Shown in pieces: positions 44,103 through 50,834 of a stretch of DNA of 64,000 nucleotides (position 1 is the stretch's first letter; every line of letters starts with the position of its first letter). The translations under genes and the position numbers were made by a program. The DNA comes from Bacillota bacterium. Lineage in GTDB: Bacteria; Bacillota; Clostridia; Acetivibrionales; DTU013. The DNA lies in assembly GCA_023412665.1 (NCBI GenBank), contig JAEZCA010000045.1, forward strand, positions 43,107 through 107,106, written 5' to 3'. The notes beneath the pieces were generated by a model that was not told the origin of the DNA, made no database searches, and saw only the letters and a program-made list of their open reading frames with translations.

Positions 44103-44690
44103 ATGATGGTATTTAAAAGGAAGCAGATAGTCATTTTAGCATTGATACTTTTAATAGTAGTGGCAGGCTACCTGCAGTACAGCTACAGGCAGGGAAGCAC
44201 AGCGGCAGATGCGGATGGGAAGCTTGGAGAAGCGGTATATGTAGACAATGAGATCTACAATGAAGGATTTGAAGAGCCTGAAATGGATGTCTCGGAGAAT
44301 ATCGACGACCAGACAAATGTGACTGCATCAAAAATAGCAAATGATTACTTTGTGCAGGCCAGAATGGATAAGGAACAGAGCAGGAGCGAAGCTGCCGAAT
44401 CGTTAAAGGCCATAACCGAAGACATTAATGCAAGTGTTGAAATCAAGGATGAGGCGCACAGTAAAATGATTGCCATCGTCGAAAACACGGAAAAAGAGAC
44501 CAGGATCGAAACATTGATAAATAAAATGGGGTTTGATGAAAGCTTTATTCTGTTTGCCGATAACGGGAGCATAGACATAGTTGTAAAAACGCCAAGCCTT
44601 TCCACCTCACAGACGGCGCAGATCACAGACATAGTAACAAGACAGGCGGATGTGGATGTATCCGATATACATATTAGGACAATGTTCTGA
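44103..44690 (+). CDS. spoIIIAH: Stage III sporulation protein AH
   Basis: About 195 residues: membrane helix (IVILALILLIVVAGYLQY) and an extracellular ring-building domain (YFVQARMDKEQSRSEAAE, LINKMGFDESFILFADNG, DIVVKTPSLSTSQTAQI), the partner of SpoIIQ. A run of 114 bases separates it from spoIIIAG. ATG 44103 has GGGGGC upstream at suitable distance. Confidence 0.94.
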   Translation: MMVFKRKQIVILALILLIVVAGYLQYSYRQGSTAADADGKLGEAVYVDNEIYNEGFEEPEMDVSENIDDQTNVTASKIANDYFVQARMDKEQSRSEAAESLKAITEDINASVEIKDEAHSKMIAIVENTEKETRIETLINKMGFDESFILFADNGSIDIVVKTPSLSTSQTAQITDIVTRQADVDVSDIHIRTMF

Positions 44691-44709
44691 TAAACCGGAT
44701 CCAAGCTCG

Positions 44710-44742
44710 ATTTGCGGTGTATCCTGCGGATGCATCGCAAAT
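44710..44742 (+). terminator. 14-bp hairpin after spoIIIAH
   Basis: ATTTGCGGTGTATCC pairs with GGATGCATCGCAAAT (two G-T pairs) around a short loop. It has no T-run, so it may be a processing or weak termination site at the operon end. Confidence 0.5.
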
Positions 44743-44788
44743 AGTTGTTTCAATCATTTTACACGATACCTTGAAAGTGTTATTTCAG

Positions 44789-44875
44789 CGAGGGGGTATG
44801 GGGACTTGCCCCCATTGGAAATTGAAACACTGCTGAAGTAAGAAAATTTTTCTACAAACGAAAAATTTTCCTTGA
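44789..44875 (+). repeat. Hairpin repeat, family B copy 2
   Basis: GCGAGGGGG...CCCCC hairpin, then a 54-nt section (44822-44875) starting TTGAAACACTGCTGA and containing GAAAATTTTT, CTACAAACG, AAAAATTTTC as a second hairpin. The 54-nt section matches 46330-46383 at about 47 of 54 positions. It ends near the promoter TATAAT (44885-44890) of the Asp23 gene. Confidence 0.7.
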
Positions 44876-44924
44876 ATTATGTGTTATAATATCTTATGCA
44901 CGAATAAGCCTATGGAGGTAAGTG

Positions 44925-45329
44925 ATGGAAGAAAATGTTCAAAGTGTGGTCAACGACTTTGGGACTATAAAGATTACCGACGAGGTTGTGGCAATCATTG
45001 CCGGTATAGCAGCAATGGAGGTTCCCGGAGTTACGTCCATGAGCGGGGGTATAGCAGGCGGCATAGCTGAGGCGCTGGGCAGAAAAAACCTGTCCAAAGG
45101 CGTAAAGGTTGAGGTGGGTGAAAAGGAAGCGGCAATAGACCTGTTTATCATAATCGAGTATGGTTACCGCATACCGGAGGTGGCCTGGACCATCCAGGAA
45201 AGGGTCAAGAATGCCGTGGAGGACATGACAGGCTTGAATGTTATCGAAGTCAACATACATATACAGGGTGTAAATATAGAAAAGGAACACAGGAAGGAAT
45301 TGATTGAGGAACAGACAAAAACAAAATAA
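44925..45329 (+). CDS. Asp23/Gls24-family envelope stress protein
   Basis: 134 residues. FGTIKITDEVVAIIAGIAAMEVPGV and VEVGEKEAAIDLFIIIEYG followed by IPEVAWTIQERVKNAVEDMTG are the DUF322/Asp23 signature. Asp23 is a membrane-associated cell-wall-stress protein in Staphylococcus, tethered by AmaP; amaP is the next gene. Start ATG 44925, five bases after GGAGGT. Confidence 0.92.
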   Translation: MEENVQSVVNDFGTIKITDEVVAIIAGIAAMEVPGVTSMSGGIAGGIAEALGRKNLSKGVKVEVGEKEAAIDLFIIIEYGYRIPEVAWTIQERVKNAVEDMTGLNVIEVNIHIQGVNIEKEHRKELIEEQTKTK

Positions 45330-45342
45330 AAACGTATTAGAT

Positions 45343-45369
45343 AATAAACCCGTCAGGGTTTATTTTTTT
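45343..45369 (+). terminator. Terminator after the Asp23-family gene
   Basis: AATAAACCC/GGGTTTATT with loop GTCA, followed by seven T. Confidence 0.85.
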
Positions 45370-45456
45370 GGGAAAATAAACTATAATGTTAATATTACTA
45401 TCGAGAGAGCAATTTTTCTACAAAAGAGGAAAATCTAAAGAGGGGTGGTATTGAAA

Positions 45457-46017
45457 ATGAAAATTCTTTTCAGAGTCCTGCTAGCGGTATATGCTTTCTG
45501 TCTGGCTGTGTTTTCAGCATTCGCAATGTATGTTGCTATAGATCCACAGGCATTTGTCCATATATCAGAAAGCATAATACATGTTATTTCTACAGATAAT
45601 GCCACAGCACTCAGAGTTGCCGTATTTGTCACAGCCTTGCTGTTTTTCGCTCTGAGCATCATGTTTCTGTTGTCGGGAGTCAGAAGCAGCAAGGATAAAA
45701 AAGCTGTCAGCAAACATACTAATATTGGGGAAATCAGGATCTCACTGAATTCTATTGAGAACATCGCCAGCAATGCATCCAGGAGGTCCAACGGCATCAA
45801 GGAGTCAAAAACGCTGGTCAGAAAGGCGGAAGATGGGGTCGATATAGAGGTCAGGGTGGTCGTGATGCCTGATATAAGCATACCTGTCATTTCCGAAGAG
45901 GTGCAGGGACGGGTCAAAAAGTCCGTGGAGGATGCTTCCGGTATTACTGTCAGGAATGTGAAGGTAATTGTTGACAGCATCTACTCGGGCGTTACATACA
46001 AGCCCAGGGTTGAATAA
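45457..46017 (+). CDS. amaP: AmaP-like membrane anchor of Asp23-type protein
   Basis: 186 residues: two N-terminal membrane helices (ILFRVLLAVYAFCLAVFSAF and LRVAVFVTALLFFALSIMFLL), then a DUF322-like cytoplasmic domain (EIRISLNSIENIASNAS, VDIEVRVVVMPDISIP, VKKSVEDASGITVRNV). This is the AmaP pattern. Start ATG 45457 is eight bases after AGGGGTGG; TTG 45451 and GTG 45445 are alternatives. Confidence 0.85.
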   Translation: MKILFRVLLAVYAFCLAVFSAFAMYVAIDPQAFVHISESIIHVISTDNATALRVAVFVTALLFFALSIMFLLSGVRSSKDKKAVSKHTNIGEIRISLNSIENIASNASRRSNGIKESKTLVRKAEDGVDIEVRVVVMPDISIPVISEEVQGRVKKSVEDASGITVRNVKVIVDSIYSGVTYKPRVE

Positions 46018-46029
46018 GGAGGCTTTGGA

Positions 46030-46260
46030 ATGAATACAGAAAAGATCCTGACATATTATAATGAACACAAGGGAGCTGTCAAGGGAGCAGCCATTGGTTT
46101 TCTTATGGCTGTGCTCATATTGCTGCTTGGATTTCTGAAGGTGCTTTTTATTGCAATATTGACCGGTCTGGGTTATTATATTGGAAAAAGATTGCACGAA
46201 GACAAAAACTACATAAAAAACCTGCTTGACAGGGTTTTACCACCGGGTACATACCGTTGA
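46030..46260 (+). CDS. Small membrane protein, DUF2273 family
   Basis: 76 residues with two membrane helices (AAIGFLMAVLILLLGFLK, VLFIAILTGLGYYIGKRL) and a basic tail. It belongs to the small DUF2273 proteins that accompany Asp23 and AmaP, 12 bases downstream of amaP with AAGGAGGC upstream. Confidence 0.85.
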   Translation: MNTEKILTYYNEHKGAVKGAAIGFLMAVLILLLGFLKVLFIAILTGLGYYIGKRLHEDKNYIKNLLDRVLPPGTYR

Positions 46261-46301
46261 CGAGGGTACGGTCCTTGCCGAAGGTTATATAAGGCGCAAT
46301 A

Positions 46302-46383
46302 AACGAGGCCATAAATGTCTCCCGCCTCGTTGAAACACTGCTGATGTAAGAGGAATTTGCTACAAACGATAAATTTTCTTTGA
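46302..46383 (+). repeat. Hairpin repeat, family B copy 3
   Basis: AACGAGGC, 14-nt loop, GCCTCGTT hairpin (46302-46331), overlapping a 54-nt section (46330-46383) with TTGAAACACTGCTGA and CTACAAACGA like copy 2. It ends 13 bases before the nusB ribosome site and fills the DUF2273-nusB gap. Confidence 0.7.
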
Positions 46384-46405
46384 TGTATTATAAGGAGGAT
46401 AAACA

Positions 46406-46846
46406 ATGGGACGCAGAGCCTCCAGAGAGATGGCTATGAAGCTGTTATACCAATTGGAAATACAGAAGGATGACCGGGAAGCTCAAAAAGCGCATTTCTT
46501 TGAAGAGAATTCCCTGGCGCCCAATGACAAAGCATATATAAACGATGTTATTGACGGCGTTTTCGCTAACAAGGAATCGATAAGCAATTTGATCGAAATG
46601 CATTCCAAAGGGTGGAAAATAGGTAGGATATCAAAAATCGACCTTTCTATTATGCGTCTGAGCATTTATGAAATCTGCTACAGAAATGATATCCCTTACA
46701 GTGTTTCCGTCAACGAGGCTGTCGAGCTTGCAAAGCGTTACAGCAGCGAGGAAGCGGGTTCTTTTATAAACGGTATATTGAGCAAAATATCCAATGGTGA
46801 TCCAAATAGTGATTCCAACACGGAAGATCAGAATAACGGCGGTTGA
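46406..46846 (+). CDS. nusB: Transcription antitermination factor NusB
   Basis: 146 residues, all-helical: REMAMKLLYQLEIQ, NDVIDGVFANKESI, WKIGRISKIDLSIMRLSIYEI and SVNEAVELAKRYSSEEAGSFINGIL. It binds boxA RNA with NusE in rRNA antitermination. AAGGAGGAT precedes ATG 46406. It heads the xseA-xseB-ispA operon; its stop overlaps the possible TTG start of xseA. Confidence 0.96.
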   Translation: MGRRASREMAMKLLYQLEIQKDDREAQKAHFFEENSLAPNDKAYINDVIDGVFANKESISNLIEMHSKGWKIGRISKIDLSIMRLSIYEICYRNDIPYSVSVNEAVELAKRYSSEEAGSFINGILSKISNGDPNSDSNTEDQNNGG

Positions 46847-46851
46847 GTATC

Positions 46852-48075
46852 ATGCCTAAAATGAGCGCTCTTACTGTATCCGAACTTAATAGATATGTCA
46901 AGGACCTTGTAGCCAAGGATGTCATACTTTCCGGATTGTGGGTGAAAGGCGAAGTGTCGAATTTCAAGAGCCACTATTCGGGTCATTTTTATTTTACGCT
47001 GAAGGATGAAAAATCCGTGCTCAAATGTGTAATGTTCAGATCAAATGCATCCTCCATGACATTTATGCCCGAAGACGGTATGAAGGTTATCATAAGAGGA
47101 TACATATCAGTGTTTGAACGTGACGGCCAATACCAGCTGTATGCAGAAGAAATGCAGCCGGATGGGATCGGCGCTCTTTATATCGCTTATGAGAAGCTCA
47201 AGAAAAAGCTTGAGGCCGAAGGCCTTTTCGATGTGGAAAGAAAGCGGAAGCTGCCTTATATTCCGCGTTCCATTGGAGTTGTCACCTCATCCACCGGCGC
47301 CGTTATACGGGACATAATAAATGTTCTCAGCAGAAGATTCTACAATGTAAATATAAAGCTATATCCTGTACAGGTCCAGGGTGAGCTGGCGGCAGGGCAG
47401 ATCGCAGCAGCCGTACGGCGGTTAAATGAGCTGGACAATGTGGATGTGATCATTGTGGGCAGAGGCGGCGGATCTCTTGAGGACTTATGGCCCTTCAATG
47501 AAGAAATCGTTGCCAGGAGCATCTATGAATCGCGTATCCCGATCATTTCAGCAGTAGGTCACGAAACCGACTTTACCATCTGCGATTTTGTAGCTGATGT
47601 TCGGGCACCTACGCCTTCTGCGGCTGCAGAGCTTGCCATGCCTGAGAGATCAGTGGTCGAAAACAGGCTGGACGGATTGAAAATGCGGCTGAGGAATGCA
47701 ATAAATAAAAAGACATCCATGGAAAGACTATCGATAAAGCGACTTGAGGGCAGTGTTGCATTCAAGCAGCCTTATAACAGGATATATCAAAACAGAATGC
47801 TGCTGGATGTACAGAAAAGGTACATGGAAAAGGCTCTGGCGGCATTGAAGGGCGAGTACAGGAACAGGCTGTCACTGCTGGCAGCCAGGCTTGATACGCT
47901 CAGCCCGCTCAGTTCGCTGGCAAGAGGCTATTGTATAATCAGGTCTGAAAAAGACGATACTCTGATAAAGTCAGTGCAATCCGTCAGTCTGGGGGAAAGG
48001 CTTGAAATAAGTCTGACCGATGGAAAGCTTGACTGTATTGTGGATGGTATCAAGGGGGATAAAAATGAACAGTGA
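46852..48075 (+). CDS. xseA: Exodeoxyribonuclease VII large subunit
   Basis: About 407 residues. N-terminal OB domain (GLWVKGEVSNFKSHYSGHFYFTL), then GVVTSSTGAVIRDI, VGRGGGSLEDLWPFNEE and GHETDFTICDFVADVRAPTP of the catalytic domain and a long helical C-terminus. It degrades single-stranded DNA with XseB. ATG 46852 is chosen; TTG 46843, overlapping the nusB stop, is the alternative. Confidence 0.95.
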   Translation: MPKMSALTVSELNRYVKDLVAKDVILSGLWVKGEVSNFKSHYSGHFYFTLKDEKSVLKCVMFRSNASSMTFMPEDGMKVIIRGYISVFERDGQYQLYAEEMQPDGIGALYIAYEKLKKKLEAEGLFDVERKRKLPYIPRSIGVVTSSTGAVIRDIINVLSRRFYNVNIKLYPVQVQGELAAGQIAAAVRRLNELDNVDVIIVGRGGGSLEDLWPFNEEIVARSIYESRIPIISAVGHETDFTICDFVADVRAPTPSAAAELAMPERSVVENRLDGLKMRLRNAINKKTSMERLSIKRLEGSVAFKQPYNRIYQNRMLLDVQKRYMEKALAALKGEYRNRLSLLAARLDTLSPLSSLARGYCIIRSEKDDTLIKSVQSVSLGERLEISLTDGKLDCIVDGIKGDKNEQ

Positions 48076-48295
48076 TAACAACACATTTGAACAGGCTATT
48101 GCCGAACTGGAGGGAATAGTCAAAAACCTGGAAAAAGGAGAACTCACGCTTGATGAGTCCATAGGTTTTTTCCAGAGAGGCGTGGAGCTGACGAAGTATT
48201 GCAACAAGAAGCTGGATGAAGCCGAAAGAAGCATCACCATGCTCATTGAAGGCGAGAACGGTATAGTTGAGAAAGAAATGATAAAGGTAGAGTGA
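48065..48295 (+). CDS. xseB: Exodeoxyribonuclease VII small subunit
   Basis: 76 residues, two helices: FEQAIAELEGIVKNLEKGEL, LDESIGFFQRGVELTKYCNKKLDEAE. ATG 48065 has AAGGGGG upstream and overlaps the xseA end by 11 bases. Confidence 0.94.
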   Translation: MNSDNNTFEQAIAELEGIVKNLEKGELTLDESIGFFQRGVELTKYCNKKLDEAERSITMLIEGENGIVEKEMIKVE

Positions 48296-48327
48296 GAACT
48301 CTTATGTAACTAGAGGAGTCATCATTG

Positions 48328-48401
48328 GTGACATTCCTCGACCCGTTGTCAATTGATTTATCAATTTACAATCAGGAATACCCCTTGGAGAGGAGTGTCA
48401 C
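48328..48401. repeat. 74-nt palindromic repeat, family A copy 2
   Basis: Same length and core as 26173-26246 (TCAATTGATTTATCA, CAATCAGGAATACC; ends GTGACATTCCTC and GAGGAGTGTCAC). It lies in the xseB-ispA gap and ends 26 bases before the ispA ATG. Confidence 0.85.
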
Positions 48402-48427
48402 CATACCGCTGTCAAAGGAAGGACATA

Positions 48428-49321
48428 ATGAAAGAGTTTAAAACAAAATACAATGAATACCTAAAGGAAGTAAACACTGCACTGGATGGTCTGCTGACAA
48501 CAGGCAATGGTCCAGGTTCGGTCATCTATGATGCGATGAAGTACAGCGTGGCTGCCGGAGGAAAGCGGCTGCGGCCTGTACTTGCGCTTGCTGTATGCGA
48601 AATGCTCGAAGGCAGTAAAAATGATGTGCTGATCTTTGCCTGCGCAATTGAACTTATACATACATATTCACTTATACATGACGACCTGCCGGCCATGGAC
48701 AACGATGATTACAGGAGGGGGATGCCCACCAATCACAAGGTCTTTGGTGAAGCCGCAGCGATTCTGGCGGGTGACGCTTTGCTCAACAAGGCATACGAGC
48801 TGATGATATCGCATATTGTTAAAAACGATCATCTGACAAGGAGCTGTGCAGAAGCAATGAATGTCATAGCTGTCAGTGCCGGCGCTGAAGGTATGATCCT
48901 CGGGCAGATGATAGATATTGAATCTGAAGGAAAGGTGATATCAAAAGAGACTCTCGAACATATGCACAGGTGTAAAACAGGCGCCCTGATAAAGGCACCC
49001 GTGCTTGCTGCAGCCAGTATTTGCCGGGCTGGGCCGGATGAGTATGAAAGCCTTGGGAAATATGCGGAGTGCATAGGTCTGGCATTCCAGATCAAGGATG
49101 ATATCATGGATGTCAAGGGCAATCAGGAACAGATGGGTAAACCATCAGGCAGCGATGCAGCGTCAAACAAACCGACATATGCCGCCTTATATGGAATCGA
49201 AAGAGCAGAGGAGCTGCTTGACGAGACGGTTGCGGCAGCGGTGGAGGCCCTTGCCTGCTTTGGGGACAGAGCTGCCTTTCTGAAGGAACTGGCAATTTTT
49301 ATTAAAGACAGGGATAACTGA
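48428..49321 (+). CDS. ispA: Polyprenyl (farnesyl) diphosphate synthase
   Basis: 297 residues. First Asp-rich motif HDDLPAMDNDDYRRGMPTNH, second DDIMDV, plus GGKRLRPVLALAVCEML and IELIHTYSLIHDD. It condenses IPP with allylic diphosphates to make C15 precursor. ATG 48428 has AAAGGAAGGA; a longer frame from 48353 runs into the repeat. Together with dxs downstream it forms an isoprenoid unit interrupted by the OLE RNA and oapA. Confidence 0.94.
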   Translation: MKEFKTKYNEYLKEVNTALDGLLTTGNGPGSVIYDAMKYSVAAGGKRLRPVLALAVCEMLEGSKNDVLIFACAIELIHTYSLIHDDLPAMDNDDYRRGMPTNHKVFGEAAAILAGDALLNKAYELMISHIVKNDHLTRSCAEAMNVIAVSAGAEGMILGQMIDIESEGKVISKETLEHMHRCKTGALIKAPVLAAASICRAGPDEYESLGKYAECIGLAFQIKDDIMDVKGNQEQMGKPSGSDAASNKPTYAALYGIERAEELLDETVAAAVEALACFGDRAAFLKELAIFIKDRDN

Positions 49322-49384
49322 TACGGCTCTCTGTGCTGTTATATAGTATTATTAACAGGCATCAATGAGAATAGCGATGATAAA

Positions 49385-49413
49385 TTGACATAAAGAACGA
49401 ACATGTCTATTAA
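49385..49413 (+). promoter_or_regulatory. Possible distal promoter upstream of OLE RNA
   Basis: TTGACA (49385-49390), 17-nt spacer, TATTAA (49408-49413), in the ispA-OLE gap. Confidence 0.4.
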
Positions 49414-49439
49414 GGTGTAAAACAGAACTCAAGTCATTC

Positions 49440-49468
49440 TTTATCAGTTTTCGCATATATGTTATAAT
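49440..49468 (+). promoter_or_regulatory. Extended -10 promoter at the OLE RNA start
   Basis: TGTTATAAT (49460-49468) is a perfect extended -10 (TGnTATAAT); the -35 TTTATC is weak. It predicts a transcript start near 49475-49480, right before the OLE element. Confidence 0.6.
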
Positions 49469-49483
49469 AAGATTTCAAAAACA

Positions 49484-50100
49484 GGGTGGCGCAGTATTCT
49501 AGTCAGTACTGCCGCTTCTGAAGACGGGCCTAAAAATCCGTTTAAGGGCATATCGATGAAGTTCCTTGTGTCGGCTTGTTGCGCCCAGCGGTGGGTCGAT
49601 GCTGGGAGTTAAGGTTCAGGGGCGATCTGCAATGGCATGCAGGCGTTGACCCCTCTACCGTGGAGACCCTGACTTGTGGAAGAAAAACCGGTATTATGAT
49701 ATTCAGGCAAGGGAGTTCAATTCCTGCTTAAAGACATGATGCCGGATATCGACTACGATCAGGGATTAAACCTGTTAGGCGGTATTGTATGATGCTGCGA
49801 ACAGCGTAGCCTGCCTTGAGTGAATATGGTGGATAATGGATCAGATGCATGAGTACTGGCCGGTATGAGCGCATTATCGCTGTTCGAAACCATATTTGCA
49901 AAAGAGGCTAGGAAGCGGTCAGACTGCCGGGGAAAACCCCTAGACTGTTCCGTATGAGATATAATGGGGATTGCAGTGTGGACTAAGTGGTGATCAGGCT
50001 CTGCCAGCGGTAACGCGGCAGCTGCGGGTTTAAAGGGAAACCGCTGATTTGGCGACATTTCAGTATCTGAGGGGGAAATCCTGCCTGACCTAAGCCGCAA
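49484..50100 (+). ncRNA. ole: OLE RNA (ornate, large, extremophilic noncoding RNA)
   Basis: A stretch of about 870 bases between ispA and oapA has no acceptable frame on the plus strand but is G+C-richer than other gaps and full of possible helices: CCCAGC/GCTGGG (49584-49606), CCGGTATTATG with CATGATGCCGG (49688-49745), a long-range AATATGGT/ACCATATT (49823-49896), CTGCC/GGCAG (50001-50021) and GCGGGTTT/AAACCGC. Size (~600 nt) and position between ispA and an OapA-like gene followed by dxs and tlyA match the OLE RNA operon of Bacillus halodurans and other extremophilic or anaerobic Firmicutes. OLE RNA forms a membrane-bound complex with OapA and is linked to alcohol, cold and metal stress. 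Ends are approximate; I have not aligned it to the family model. Confidence 0.9.
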
Positions 50101-50195
50101 AATTTACTCATTATATTGCCACCTGTTTACATAAATTCAAGGGACATAGAGGACTTCTCATATGTCCCATACATAGATTTTGGAGGAGTTTGCGG

Positions 50196-50834
50196 TTGGA
50201 GGATAATTACAAGCATCCGGCCGATGAAAAGAAGGTACGATTCAGATCATCGACGGTTGCGGGTTCCAAAGGGAAAAATATAGTCTGGGTCCTGACCATA
50301 ACATTTGTGTCTTTTTTTATATCCTCTGTCCTTACGGCAGCTTCTTCTGATATTTTAAAAGAAGCTGATATTTTGGTAGCATTTCTGGTTATTTTATTAA
50401 TCATACTGATAAGCATAATATTTGATATAATAGGGACAGCCGTTACTGCAGCCGAAGAGTCTCCTTTCCATGCGATGGCATCCAGAAAGCTGTATGGCGC
50501 AAAACAAGCCATAAAGCTGATAAGAAATGCGGATAAGGTATCCAATTTCTGCAACGATGTTGTTGGTGATATTTGCGGCATCATCAGCGGAGCGGCCGGC
50601 GCTTACATCATCTTCCGGATCATTGGCGCAAGGGAGGCCGTAACGCTGACAGAGCTTACGGTCACAGGCATGATCACAGCTCTTACGGTTGGAGGGAAGG
50701 CCCTTGGAAAGAATGTGGCACTCCGCAACAGCAATTATATAATATATAAGGTTAGTGTAATCATAAAATTTGTGATTGATAAAATTTTATTCTTCAGAAG
50801 AAAAAGGAAAGTAAAAAATGACAGAAAAAAATGA
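50196..50834 (+). CDS. oapA: OLE-associated protein A (OapA), multi-pass membrane
   Basis: About 212 residues. Basic N-terminus, four hydrophobic segments (IVWVLTITFVSFFISSVL; ILVAFLVILLIILISIIF; CGIISGAAGAYIIFRII; TVTGMITALTVGGKAL), the loop DIIGTAVTAAEESPFHAMAS between helices 2 and 3, and a very basic C-terminal tail (RRKRKVKNDRKK). It lies directly after the OLE RNA and overlaps dxs by 17 bases, as in known OLE loci. OapA binds OLE RNA and brings it to the membrane. TTG 50196 is eight bases after GGAGGAG; TTG 50190 is too close. Confidence 0.88.
   Translation: MEDNYKHPADEKKVRFRSSTVAGSKGKNIVWVLTITFVSFFISSVLTAASSDILKEADILVAFLVILLIILISIIFDIIGTAVTAAEESPFHAMASRKLYGAKQAIKLIRNADKVSNFCNDVVGDICGIISGAAGAYIIFRIIGAREAVTLTELTVTGMITALTVGGKALGKNVALRNSNYIIYKVSVIIKFVIDKILFFRRKRKVKNDRKK

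Noticed and set aside
49759..50100. Minus-strand open frame of 113 codons inside the OLE RNA
   Set aside because: It has no ribosome site, is Pro/Arg/Ser-rich without a recognisable domain, and lies opposite a structured RNA whose helices explain the sequence.
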